Below are positions 59,001-64,000 of a stretch of DNA of 64,000 nt, one piece after another. A program made the translations under genes and the position numbers. The stretch is from Pseudoalteromonas sp. A25. GTDB lineage: Bacteria > Pseudomonadota > Gammaproteobacteria > Enterobacterales > Alteromonadaceae. The DNA is taken from positions 652,001 to 716,000 of the forward strand of contig NZ_AP021846.1 of assembly GCF_009176705.1 (NCBI RefSeq). The letters are read 5' to 3'. The notes beneath the pieces are model-generated. The model did not search any database, had not been told where the DNA came from, and was given only the letters and a program-made list of their open reading frames with translations. How positions within the stretch are numbered: the first letter of the stretch is position 1; every line of letters begins with the position of its first letter.

Positions 59001-59501
59001 CATCAGCGAACTCGCATTATTGCTTTTGTGGTTGCAAAAGACAGCGTTACAAACTGGTCTGCATTGCAAAGAAGTCTTCAAGATGAGCTGGCAAACACCT
59101 TACCTGATTTTATGCACCCAGATGTCTGGCAACAAGTGTTGCAATTGCCACTGACAGCGAACGGTAAAGTGGATCGCAAAGCCTTGTTGGAATTAGCAGT
59201 AGAGCAACAAGTTACCTTTTTAGAGCCTAGTACACACACCGAAAAGAAACTCGCTCAAATTTGGCGTGAACAGCTGCAAGTTCAGCAAGTTGGTCAACAG
59301 TGTAGCTTCTTTGATTTAGGGGGGCATTCGCTCAAGGCGAGTCAAATACTGGCTCGAGTACAAAAAGAATTCAAAGTTAAAGTACCTCTGTCGGCGTTTT
59401 TGCGAATGCCTACGCTCAGTGCTTTGGCTGGTGTAATAGATAAAGCACCGAAAGTGAGCACATCGAATATTCGGGTAAGTTCACGTAGAAAACGTCAATA
59501 A
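47004..59501 (+). CDS. Four-module non-ribosomal peptide synthetase (A-PCP-C-A-PCP-C-A-PCP-E-C-A-PCP)
   Basis: 4165 residues. A1 (about 10-500; FTSGSTGQPKG), PCP1 (ALGGSSL, 562). C (620-1025; HHLLMD), A2 (1040-1545), PCP2 (LGGNSLL, 1581). C (1648-2085; HHIMLD), A3 (2100-2590), PCP3 (LGGDSIV, 2633). E (2690-3105; HHGAVDHVSW and TVGWFTHF). C (3125-3530; HHGILDGWS), A4 (3560-4060), PCP4 (LGGHSLK, 4101). Specificity residues by eye: A1 DPRHMALLAK (no call), A2 DTWTIASVSK (Phe-like pattern), A3 DATKIGEVGK and A4 DATKVGEVGK (Asn). The final K of each code is assumed, not located. So X-aromatic?-D-Asn-Asn. It starts with an A domain, so it is the likely initiating enzyme. No thioesterase; the chain passes to the next gene 60 nt downstream. 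Confidence 0.95.
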   Translation: MNVWHDVALAANKYHSNTAIEYGSSKYTYKQMYQAVHFLHQQVNEQLPAQGQESTTPARIAVYLDKSALWVVSLLMTQKAGHIFVPIDPKWPAKRCQLILKQAQPHLVLCDKSTASATSEFKNTLLISDAIFSAAEVVEQSDECANKAGYLYFTSGSTGQPKGIVGRTDSLAHFIRWQSEFVQVNEKDKGSMLTSVGFDPVLRDTLLPLCNGATLVIPNDADILLDPQATLNFLAHSKVTLVHQVPSIVELWLGQPKRSIVEAFSHIRALMLAGEKLRPELAASIYAQAPEQLTLYNLYGPTETTLARFCYPVPKLSLQALKALGATVPVGKPIADSAFLLKSNEQEQENEAPSRGEVVICTEYCSAGYWHAEQLKAIAFSDSSQRVEYATGDQGELNSQGDLVILGRLDKQIKINGQRVELAEIELAYERLAEVDKAVVTYHQNAQGVHHICAHLIAPQALELDLLHSQLAEQLPAYMIPSQVFQHARFELLPNGKSDRMLLLNFAKGDVQLSDVTQLASTSSEDSAISWPTDHPIAQTITALWQSVFTDGHFSALTSAFALGGSSLQLVSLLAQLKLQTDVAIPYFEFAKQPTPAHLLALYQQYADTPAQQQSSELVDAHALTLAQKGLVFTQQLYPQQPLYNMPYSLSFEGKVDVERLSLALVKLSEEAGLSQAIDLDNLQWRSGQCPSLTSLQVEQLEDAKQALEQWAAVSFDLENGPLVKVMVVQSQSHWQLAICAHHLLMDADKFALIFENLLALYHQTALIEVPVQQDSRHLLADYKSAQNYWQQKLAGVNTELDLTGMQYNTTPFSGGLHAFELSEQLTKSLQGLAKQQQVSINSVLFSAFQVFLFKYSSQPQIVTGLPFKISSAEQVRFNINPLPIVTEFDMQQPFSELLTHVSQDIQTAIHYGIYPFANMVSDLNLQGTLGFHPVFQSLFAYHENNLPVVYSTAGLERIDSKIARYSLSADMWLHGTQLKGLFEYGAIAFDEYQAAHIVAHFKQLLESIVAQPNAPLSRLSVLDEHQQQRLHELARVSGQMPKIHTIDGMIKAQALATPTLGAVTYQSQTISYEELEARALLWAKQLYQLGVRPNTRVGLSISRSIELVVGFYAILKLGAVYVPLDPDYPAQRREFIIADTQMHFLLCEAQVLEQYQAMDVRCLVFDNNRAIYEHGASAPLCLDELAELPSYQAEHTGQDVAYIIYTSGSTGKPKGVEVPHVGVCNLAYGEVDFLDMKPGSKVLQFASFSFDTSIWEIVMTLCSGGVLVMADKLAILPGPDLAKTLLEQRITHVTLPASSLAALPYQEYPDLSVIITAGEACAIDLLRLWGKGRRFVNSYGPTEASVSASNAELQWDDELVHIGHPLPNVQTWILDSAQQLRPQGLPGELYVGGIGVAKGYLNRPELTAEKFVADPFATDKHAKMYRTGDLVRLNQHGQLEFLGRIDEQVKVRGYRIEPSEIETVLRQDAHIIDAKVIVKHLESVPLLVAYVSIGQHIFDEKTLRGYLAKQLPSYMQPDRFVAMEDFPRLPNNKINVKALPEPQVQSAQTYEFDGDDEVSGQVACVWQDFLAVEHIAQSDNFFSLGGNSLLAVSMMRVLSKAFAVDLGVSELFRYPTVSELAQYITQLLQDKPEETNHGELQIESQTWYPMTASQQRLYYLQQLDEQAISYNLAFCDFLTGELQTDKLYKALELTLKRHAGLRCEFRQSSAGLEQRIVDNALLLKQIDYSAQAELFVDFCQQFSDKARKQVWHLNDGVPLQLTFITDNCTHHAVILACHHIMLDQEALARFRADWQQTYLQLCDVNYDDLAAQQDTVDYQIIKHALWQQQNRGTVAWQNSLDFWQSHLCDAQVQLNLPIGNKTQSAAQVSVVQQQVDEAIQTWVSTLAKQLQCSEFNCWFGLFYGFLYRYCGAQQDITLLLPILGLSTQEDYVGLRLNTLALRQQCDGKQTLNQLITQTRKRFLDATRHGQIPFDEVVDALGWGGDKAPEVMFVYKDNSVQPMLPNIHTQSLALDSQQAKFPLTLFVESSDQAKGASYKWEYDSARVSEQHMQQIQAAWHLFLVNLSKLDSNTTALSDVAINAHTYQQPSFIAQQQALPATWLVEQLQHAEQQHATQLALSQGDVQLSYTQAKQHSAQLANWLQEQACHKAHQPRCLILQKHSPMLVISIMAAIKAGWCYIPVDPSYPAARVAHIIADAQPDMILTDRQSAADFALDERTPCVAVDQSPLPWQHYSQDLQIARGAQAAYIIYTSGSTGKPKGVEVGLSSLAHYLAFATSTYLPASLEGGMILHSSVGFDATVTSLFLPWLTGRPLYIVEPSKPLESLCELFSQRHYGAVKIAPAHLDVLRQHVSAEHLGNAAHLILGGDALHYGALESWRDTDVVVFNEYGPTEATVGCGIYRFAPRRCNDTGPVPIGQGIAGTELLVLDKDHNLVPRGVTGELYIAGFSLAHGYVNMPEVTAEKFSEHPFDKARKIYQSGDLVKYNDAGQLVYLGRKDNQVKLAGNRIELSDVEACALSIDVVSDAIALIKDNAQGNKVLALYYVCSGAISQQQLRAKLSDALPQYMIPAQLFELAAMPLTHNAKVDRAALLAIEPNNNNTTEDEHTSPVIETLRAIWQEVLKLERISVNDNFFALGGDSIVSLQIIFKAREQGLKITPRMMLTHQSIAQLAAVVSLETQQQVTQHEGEFALTPILQWAIEYNAPQINHLNQSRIVTLPDNCDLAMLQQALLSVINHHGMLRFKLSKTQQQWRAEIAPALAALQLSEPVSLSHDEFDAWLKIQQSSLDLTQQPWLLRQFVLADNQPRLLWVMHHGAVDHVSWQIIIDDLNRAYQQLLAGESVQLAAVTCGYGNWAQWCNTHSVATMAKVSKSSIARLPLYDDGMNTPLLAGDTQVFTQTLQIDLYQEQNDGVLAQHAQQVLLVSAMAQAVREWAEIERVLIVSESHGRGVDALDVSRTVGWFTHFNPLFVQTSGRLLDTLHASRQQVMAATQLAGVDRAIDKTVLEQAHVCLNFLGKASTSNNEQALALDPELLLPYQTGAQNRRGFALTLDVEATDKGLKLYWSHAAHGDSAQRVKELANCFESNLNALLVLLQQSQSTAFLSICDAQANINAAQLAQLSEQQPLERVLSANSMQQAMVFHSQHNELGHFYHEQLCFDLPQAKPHEQSHYQHCWQQLVDTHPMLRARFVSTLTDEPLLVVDSHAQAAWQALKIDNDEQLQTLLDADKERGFALEQAPLHRVYWLEQGEQIKMLLVHHHGILDGWSVSLLLAQFTDLLNNKPIAKADYDLVAQKHDFTIVAPFWRSQLADFAHSKLPLETLSVMQQAEGEVGHYISEYLQLSQLETNALKALARSANVSINTVLQGAWALVLQRQQGHAKVCFGVTHAGRQPERGQLQQSIGLFIETLPLPIDYQGQTQLGEWLAHIQQQMGQVQSQAAELGELKVIAGLSADSRLFDSLVVFENYPHERTPSHFVFDFAIEKTETPLTLVISEQQGLKIKFNYHSPSVAGHEQLQGLIAQLDTALQQLSASQLNTPLAHINTVPAQQQARLLNDWQGETITLPAQDFVSLFDNMVAKYPQQCAVSAPDTELTYAQLALRSEQLAATLIAKGIVAGEYVGVCYHAHSDLLVAIIALLRAGAAYIPIEPNYPAQRKQYMLKQAQARVLLSDDTQADWLQHIDVSAYQVDELIQQPVPRPEVWPHLSHKSPCYAIYTSGSTGQPKGVAISHSALVNYVTHCQREYHYPVGGKVPVTTSISFDATVTSLLVPIACGAQVQLFSQDTQLIELAKGIQAGSFCLAKLTPAHLDLIHQDLGHDFKANIHTLVVGGEALHRATCQPWLADNARIINEYGPTEATVGCCIYSVPEAEQLADVPIGSAIQNTQLYVLDEDLALLPIGAEGELYIGGMGLAQGYVNQPQLTAERFVPHPFKADETLYKTGDRAYFDHSGRLHYRGRSDDQVKVRGHRVELSDIEQNILSHKDVAHVAVVLNQGDSTQAHQRTRIIAFVVAKDSVTNWSALQRSLQDELANTLPDFMHPDVWQQVLQLPLTANGKVDRKALLELAVEQQVTFLEPSTHTEKKLAQIWREQLQVQQVGQQCSFFDLGGHSLKASQILARVQKEFKVKVPLSAFLRMPTLSALAGVIDKAPKVSTSNIRVSSRRKRQ

Positions 59502-59561
59502 AGACGAAACAAGGATAATTCACAAGTTTGCGCTTAACGTAGCGGTGATGAGGATAACACA

Positions 59562-62500
59562 ATGACTGAACAACTCTCTTTTCCAGTTTCAATGGCCCAG
59601 CAAGGTATGTGGCTAAGTGAAACGCTTTTCTCTGGCACGGGCCATAATCATGTCTGTCAGGGGTTTTGTATAGATAAGTCGATACGCAATGACTTAATAG
59701 AACAAGCTGTATCACTGATTGTGCAGCAGCAAGAATCGTTGCGTACGGTATTTAAGTTTCAGCAAGGGGAGGTAAAACAGTACATTTTGCCCGATCTTGA
59801 TTGGCATATTGAGCAGCTAGAGTGTGCGCAAAGTGAACAAGCACAGTTAGTGCGACGCTTAACGCGCCAGACATTTAGTTTATCTCAGGCGCCGTTGTTT
59901 CGTGTTATTCGCTTAGTCCAGCCTGAGCAAGACAAGCTCTTATTTATCTTTCATCATATCATCACCGATGGTTGGTCAGCTGACGTCTTTAAGCGTCAGT
60001 TATGGCAAAATTATCAACAATTAGCGCAAGGGCACACACCGCAACTAGAAGAGCTTGAGCTGCAATATGGCGACTTTGCTGAGTGGCAAAGTGAGCAATT
60101 GGCAGATCAGCAGGCGCAGCAGCAATTAGCTTATTGGCGTGAGCGGTTGGCAAATGTTACGCCTTGTACTTTTCCCCCAGATAAAGTGCGTCCAGCCCAG
60201 CCTAGCTTTCAGGGGAAACAACTTGAAATTGCACTTCCTCAGTCACTGGTCAAAGGGGTGAATACGCTTGCTCTACAGCAGCATACCAGTGCTTTTAATA
60301 TCTATTTAAGTGCGTTTAAGGTGCTGATCAGTCGTTACACTCGCCAAGAAGATATCACGGTAGGTTCACCTGTTGCAGGCCGAGATCAGGCTGAACTTGA
60401 GCCGATCATCGGCTATTTTGTTAATACCGTGGTTTATCGCACTCAGTGCGACCTATCGCAAAGTTTTAGCGCTTACTTAGAGCAAGTAAAAAACACCGTG
60501 CTAGATGCTTGGGAGTATCAGCAATTACCATTCGCTAAATTAGTCAGTGATATTTATGGTGAAAGAAGCTTAGATACTTCGCCATTTTTTCAATTGATGT
60601 TTGCCTACTATCGCCATGATGGTGACGCTGATGAACAGATGTCTGATCTGGGAGTAAGCAGTTGGCAGTTGCACAATGATACCAGTAAATTTGACCTGAC
60701 TTTATCGCTTGAAGACAATGTCGATGACGTGTCAATGGCATTGGAATACAGCTCGGAGTTGTTTGAAGCGCAAAGCATTGAGCGTATCGCAGCAGCATAC
60801 ACGCAATTGTTAGCCTCAATTGTTGCCGCGCCTGATGTACCGTTATATCAATTGCCTTTACTTAATGACGCGGCGAAAAGTGCTCAGCTTGCGCGATATG
60901 AGTCCAAATCTGGCGATTATTCATCACCGTTTAGCAGCATTTGCGAAGGCTTTGAGCAGATGGTGGCACGTTTTGCTGATAATGAAGCAATAGTAGATGG
61001 TGAGCGCACGCTAACTTATCAACAGCTTAATGCGAGCGCTAACCAACTCGCTCGTCATTTGCTCAACGTACAGCAGCAGTTAGGATTAGGCTCGAAAGTG
61101 GCGATTTGTTTATCGCCAAGCGTAAATACCATGGTGGCGATTTTAGCGGTGTTAAAAGTCGGCGCGGCTTACGTACCAATTGACCCAAGTGCAGGCCAAC
61201 AACGACTGGAATATATTTTAGATGATGCCAATGTGGATGTGGTGATTGGCAATCAAGACAGTCTTACTTTATTTGCGCAGCGTAACTTACAACTGGTTTG
61301 TTTAGATACCCATGCGCAGCAGATAGCAAGCAACGATGACAGCAATCTGAATTGCCACATAGAGCGCACTGACCAAGCTTATATGATTTATACCTCGGGC
61401 TCTACGGGTAAACCAAAAGGCGTGAAAACAACACACCACAACGTGTTGAGACTCTTTAGTGCCACCGAACATTGGTTTGAGTTTAACAGCCAAGATGTAT
61501 GGAGCTTATTTCATTCATGCGTGTTTGACTTTTCGGTTTGGGAAATGTGGGGCGCATTGTTATACGGTGCAAAATTGGTGGTGATCCCCAAAGAGGTGAC
61601 TCGTGCACCTGACGTGTTTGCACAGTGGGTCGAAAAGTACCAGATCACGGTATTGAATCAAACACCGTCGGCATTTAAGCAATACGCCGCAATCGGCAAG
61701 CCCTATAGCTTACGCTACGTCATTTTTGGTGGTGAAGCGTTGGATATTCCCTCGGTATCACGTTGGTTTGCGCAATACCCGCAGCAGCAACCAAAGCTTA
61801 TCAACATGTATGGCATCACCGAAACCACAGTGCATGTTACTTACCAAGCGCTGTCGGCCGAGCTACTAAAAGGGCGTATTGCGGCACCAATTGGTGAAGC
61901 CATTCCAGATTTATCTATGTACGTATTAGACCCATGGTTACAACCTGTGCCAGATGGCATGACTGGCGAGCTGTTTGTATCTGGAGACGGCGTTGCCGAT
62001 GGTTATCATAACCGTGTACAGTTGAGCGCAGAGCGTTTTCTTAACAACCCATTTAATGACGCGCAGCCAACACTTTATCGCTCTGGGGATTTAGTGAAAG
62101 TAGATAATCAAGGTGAACTAATTTACCAAGGACGTGCCGATCACCAAGTGAAGATCCGTGGTTTTAGAATTGAATTAGGGGAGATTGAAAACGCGTTATT
62201 AGCCTGCAGCGGTATCAAAGAGGCTTTGGTGTTAGCACATGAAGCGCCGCAGCAAGGTGCGCAATTGGTGGCTTATGTTGTCTGCGATGAGCTTAGCGTG
62301 CAAGCGTTGCGAGAACAGCTTGGCAAGACCTTGCCTGAGTATATGATCCCCGCCATTTTTATGCCGTTAACGGCATTTCCACTAACCATTAATGGCAAAA
62401 TTGACCGCCGCGCATTGCCTGAGCCTAAAGTTGATAGAAGCACCCTCACGCAAGAATTTGTTGCACCAAGTAGTGCCATAGAAGTGGGTATTGCAAAAAT

Positions 62501-64000
62501 TTGGCAACAAGTACTGAACGTTGATAGCGTCAGTGTCAACGATAACTTCTTTGCACTAGGTGGTGACTCATTACGTGCGGTGCAAGTGAATGAGCTGCTT
62601 GAGCAACAAGGGATTTCTTTACCACTAGAGCAAATTTTTAAGACTCAAACCATCAAAGCGCTCGCTGAATATCTAAGCCAACACGATGCAGACTCTATGG
62701 GCGTTGTAAAAGACGTTCCAGCTTTTAGCATGATAAGCGAGGAGCAGCGCGCGCAACTACCTGAAGATGTAATTGATGCTTATCCTTTGAGCGGCATGCA
62801 GGCAGGTATGTTCTACCATATGATGTTGGCACCAGAGTCGAATATCTACCACTGTACGGGTACCTCGCACATTTGCTTGGACCATAAACTCAACGAAGCG
62901 TTGTTTTATGAAGCGGTGCAAGAGTTGGTAGCCCATCATGAAATTTTGCGCACCGGATTTGACTTACACAATGAGTATCAACCCATTCAATGTGTGCATG
63001 CCCATGCGCTGTTGCCAGTGGAGTTTTCTGATATCTCGTCGCTGGATGAGTCACAGCAAGAAGCGCAAGTGATGGCATTGATTGAGCAAGAGAAAGCCTC
63101 ACCATTTGATTTAACTAAACCTACGTTACTGCGCTTTTTTATTCAACACCGCAGTGCCACAAGCTTCCAGTTTACCATGACGGAATGCCACCCTATTTTT
63201 GATGGATGGAGCTACCACTCATTAATTGTTGATGTGTTCAATCTTTATGCCGAAAAAATGGGCCGTCGAGCGCACACCGCACTGCCACAATTAAACTGGC
63301 GTTATGCAGATTTTGTGGCCACCGAAAAGGCAACCATCAACAACCCGCAAAGCATCGATTTTTGGACAAACTATTTGGCTGATTTTGAGCCGCTGGCATT
63401 GCCGCTGCAAAGTGATGCAATGTGTGAGTCAAAGCAATTGCGTGCTGTACACCTACGAATTGAAGATAACATTTACAACGGCTTAAAAGCGTTGATGAAA
63501 CAAGCCAATGTACCTTTGAAAAGCGTACTATTAGCAGGCCACATTAAGGTGATGAGCTTGGTCAGCGCACAACAAGATGTACTAACGGGTATTCCCACCA
63601 ATGGCCGCTATGAGGGTAAAGGGGGAGATAAACAATATGGTCTATTTATCAATACATTACCGTTTAGACAAAAGTTAAAAGACGGCACTTGGCAGGCCCT
63701 TATTCAAGATACCTTTGCGCTTGAGTGCGACCTTATTCCACATCGTCGCTTCCCTTTAGCAGAAGTGCAGCGCTTAGTAGGCCGAGAAACCTCATTGTTA
63801 GAAGATGTGTTGTTTAATTACATGGACTTCCACGTGTATGAAGCGCTGTGCCCTGAATTGGGTTTAACAGTGAAAAACAATCTGCGTACCGACCAAGTTC
63901 ATGAAGGCACCAACTTTGCTCTGACAGTGCATTTCCAGCATTTAACTCTGTCGTCAGGTCTAAAAGCCAATGATGTGTCATTGCAATTAGACTACGACAA
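59562..64000 (+). CDS. Non-ribosomal peptide synthetase, 5' part (C-A-PCP-C...; runs off window)
   Basis: Open frame of 1479 codons to the window end, no stop. ATG 59562 has GAGGA 7 nt upstream. C domain (residues about 5-440; FHHIITDGWSAD, an LCL-like site suiting the un-epimerised Asn). A domain (460-960; YTSGSTGKPKG, FDFSVWEMW, FGGEALD, MYGITETTVH) with code DFWNIGMVHK (last K assumed), the standard Thr code. PCP (LGGDSLRAV near 996). A second C domain (from about 1070, DAYPLSGMQAGMFYH) has ECHPIFDGWS: the first His of HHxxxDG is Cys, the catalytic second His is kept. More modules must follow outside the window. Confidence 0.95.
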   Translation, partial: MTEQLSFPVSMAQQGMWLSETLFSGTGHNHVCQGFCIDKSIRNDLIEQAVSLIVQQQESLRTVFKFQQGEVKQYILPDLDWHIEQLECAQSEQAQLVRRLTRQTFSLSQAPLFRVIRLVQPEQDKLLFIFHHIITDGWSADVFKRQLWQNYQQLAQGHTPQLEELELQYGDFAEWQSEQLADQQAQQQLAYWRERLANVTPCTFPPDKVRPAQPSFQGKQLEIALPQSLVKGVNTLALQQHTSAFNIYLSAFKVLISRYTRQEDITVGSPVAGRDQAELEPIIGYFVNTVVYRTQCDLSQSFSAYLEQVKNTVLDAWEYQQLPFAKLVSDIYGERSLDTSPFFQLMFAYYRHDGDADEQMSDLGVSSWQLHNDTSKFDLTLSLEDNVDDVSMALEYSSELFEAQSIERIAAAYTQLLASIVAAPDVPLYQLPLLNDAAKSAQLARYESKSGDYSSPFSSICEGFEQMVARFADNEAIVDGERTLTYQQLNASANQLARHLLNVQQQLGLGSKVAICLSPSVNTMVAILAVLKVGAAYVPIDPSAGQQRLEYILDDANVDVVIGNQDSLTLFAQRNLQLVCLDTHAQQIASNDDSNLNCHIERTDQAYMIYTSGSTGKPKGVKTTHHNVLRLFSATEHWFEFNSQDVWSLFHSCVFDFSVWEMWGALLYGAKLVVIPKEVTRAPDVFAQWVEKYQITVLNQTPSAFKQYAAIGKPYSLRYVIFGGEALDIPSVSRWFAQYPQQQPKLINMYGITETTVHVTYQALSAELLKGRIAAPIGEAIPDLSMYVLDPWLQPVPDGMTGELFVSGDGVADGYHNRVQLSAERFLNNPFNDAQPTLYRSGDLVKVDNQGELIYQGRADHQVKIRGFRIELGEIENALLACSGIKEALVLAHEAPQQGAQLVAYVVCDELSVQALREQLGKTLPEYMIPAIFMPLTAFPLTINGKIDRRALPEPKVDRSTLTQEFVAPSSAIEVGIAKIWQQVLNVDSVSVNDNFFALGGDSLRAVQVNELLEQQGISLPLEQIFKTQTIKALAEYLSQHDADSMGVVKDVPAFSMISEEQRAQLPEDVIDAYPLSGMQAGMFYHMMLAPESNIYHCTGTSHICLDHKLNEALFYEAVQELVAHHEILRTGFDLHNEYQPIQCVHAHALLPVEFSDISSLDESQQEAQVMALIEQEKASPFDLTKPTLLRFFIQHRSATSFQFTMTECHPIFDGWSYHSLIVDVFNLYAEKMGRRAHTALPQLNWRYADFVATEKATINNPQSIDFWTNYLADFEPLALPLQSDAMCESKQLRAVHLRIEDNIYNGLKALMKQANVPLKSVLLAGHIKVMSLVSAQQDVLTGIPTNGRYEGKGGDKQYGLFINTLPFRQKLKDGTWQALIQDTFALECDLIPHRRFPLAEVQRLVGRETSLLEDVLFNYMDFHVYEALCPELGLTVKNNLRTDQVHEGTNFALTVHFQHLTLSSGLKANDVSLQLDYD

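Noticed and set aside
47004..64000. Assignment to the alterochromide gene cluster
   Set aside because: Module order and starter type differ: no starter C domain, Thr is fifth, and there is no Val or Leu code where expected.

Overview
The window reads as part of the chromosome of a marine gammaproteobacterium of the Alteromonadales, most likely Pseudoalteromonas or a close relative. The evidence is the housekeeping gene order (hisS-yfgM-bamB-der; tsaE-amiB-mutL-miaA-hfq-hflX-hflK-hflC-purA), a motX gene for a sodium-driven polar flagellum, many low-copy environmental families, and a large NRPS locus. Genus is an inference; no rRNA is present.

Positions 1-34150 are mostly conserved core. They carry histidyl-tRNA synthetase (5'-truncated by the window), YfgM, BamB and Der; a set of small stress and modification genes (VOC protein, DUF2750, GST-like, parvulin, glutathione peroxidase, GNAT); a sensor kinase with two degenerate receivers plus an intact response regulator; queG divergent from a tight nnrD-tsaE-amiB-mutL-miaA-hfq-hflX run; hflKC; purA; motX; a CPA-type antiporter; proBA; tRNA-Ala(UGC); a lipoprotein and an editing deacylase; an MFS carrier; a DUF2058 protein; cytochrome c; and an adducin-like/acid-sugar dehydratase pair.

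Positions 34180-39660 are the clearest accessory region. In order they hold seven 14-bp tandem repeats, a set of roughly 61-bp palindromic repeats with differing stem sequences (interrupted by an IS481-family element), a GATT microsatellite, a small palindrome, and six tandem paralogous genes for five-helix membrane proteins of unknown function. The first five copies repeat with an exact 634-bp period and the sixth follows at 624 bp. The copies are mosaics of each other, which points to ongoing recombination or gene conversion. This is the best candidate here for an undescribed system.

Positions 39759-46307 hold an SDR dehydrogenase, then on the minus strand an RND efflux operon (DUF2141 protein, membrane fusion protein, HAE-type permease) and a MipA/OmpV outer-membrane protein.

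Positions 47004-64000 hold two collinear NRPS genes: a complete four-module 4165-residue enzyme (A-PCP-C-A-PCP-C-A-PCP-E-C-A-PCP) and a second running off the window (C-A-PCP-C...). Specificity residues read by eye predict unknown - aromatic-like - D-Asn - Asn - Thr -, with further residues beyond the window. The export genes on the left may serve this peptide, but nothing in the sequence proves it.
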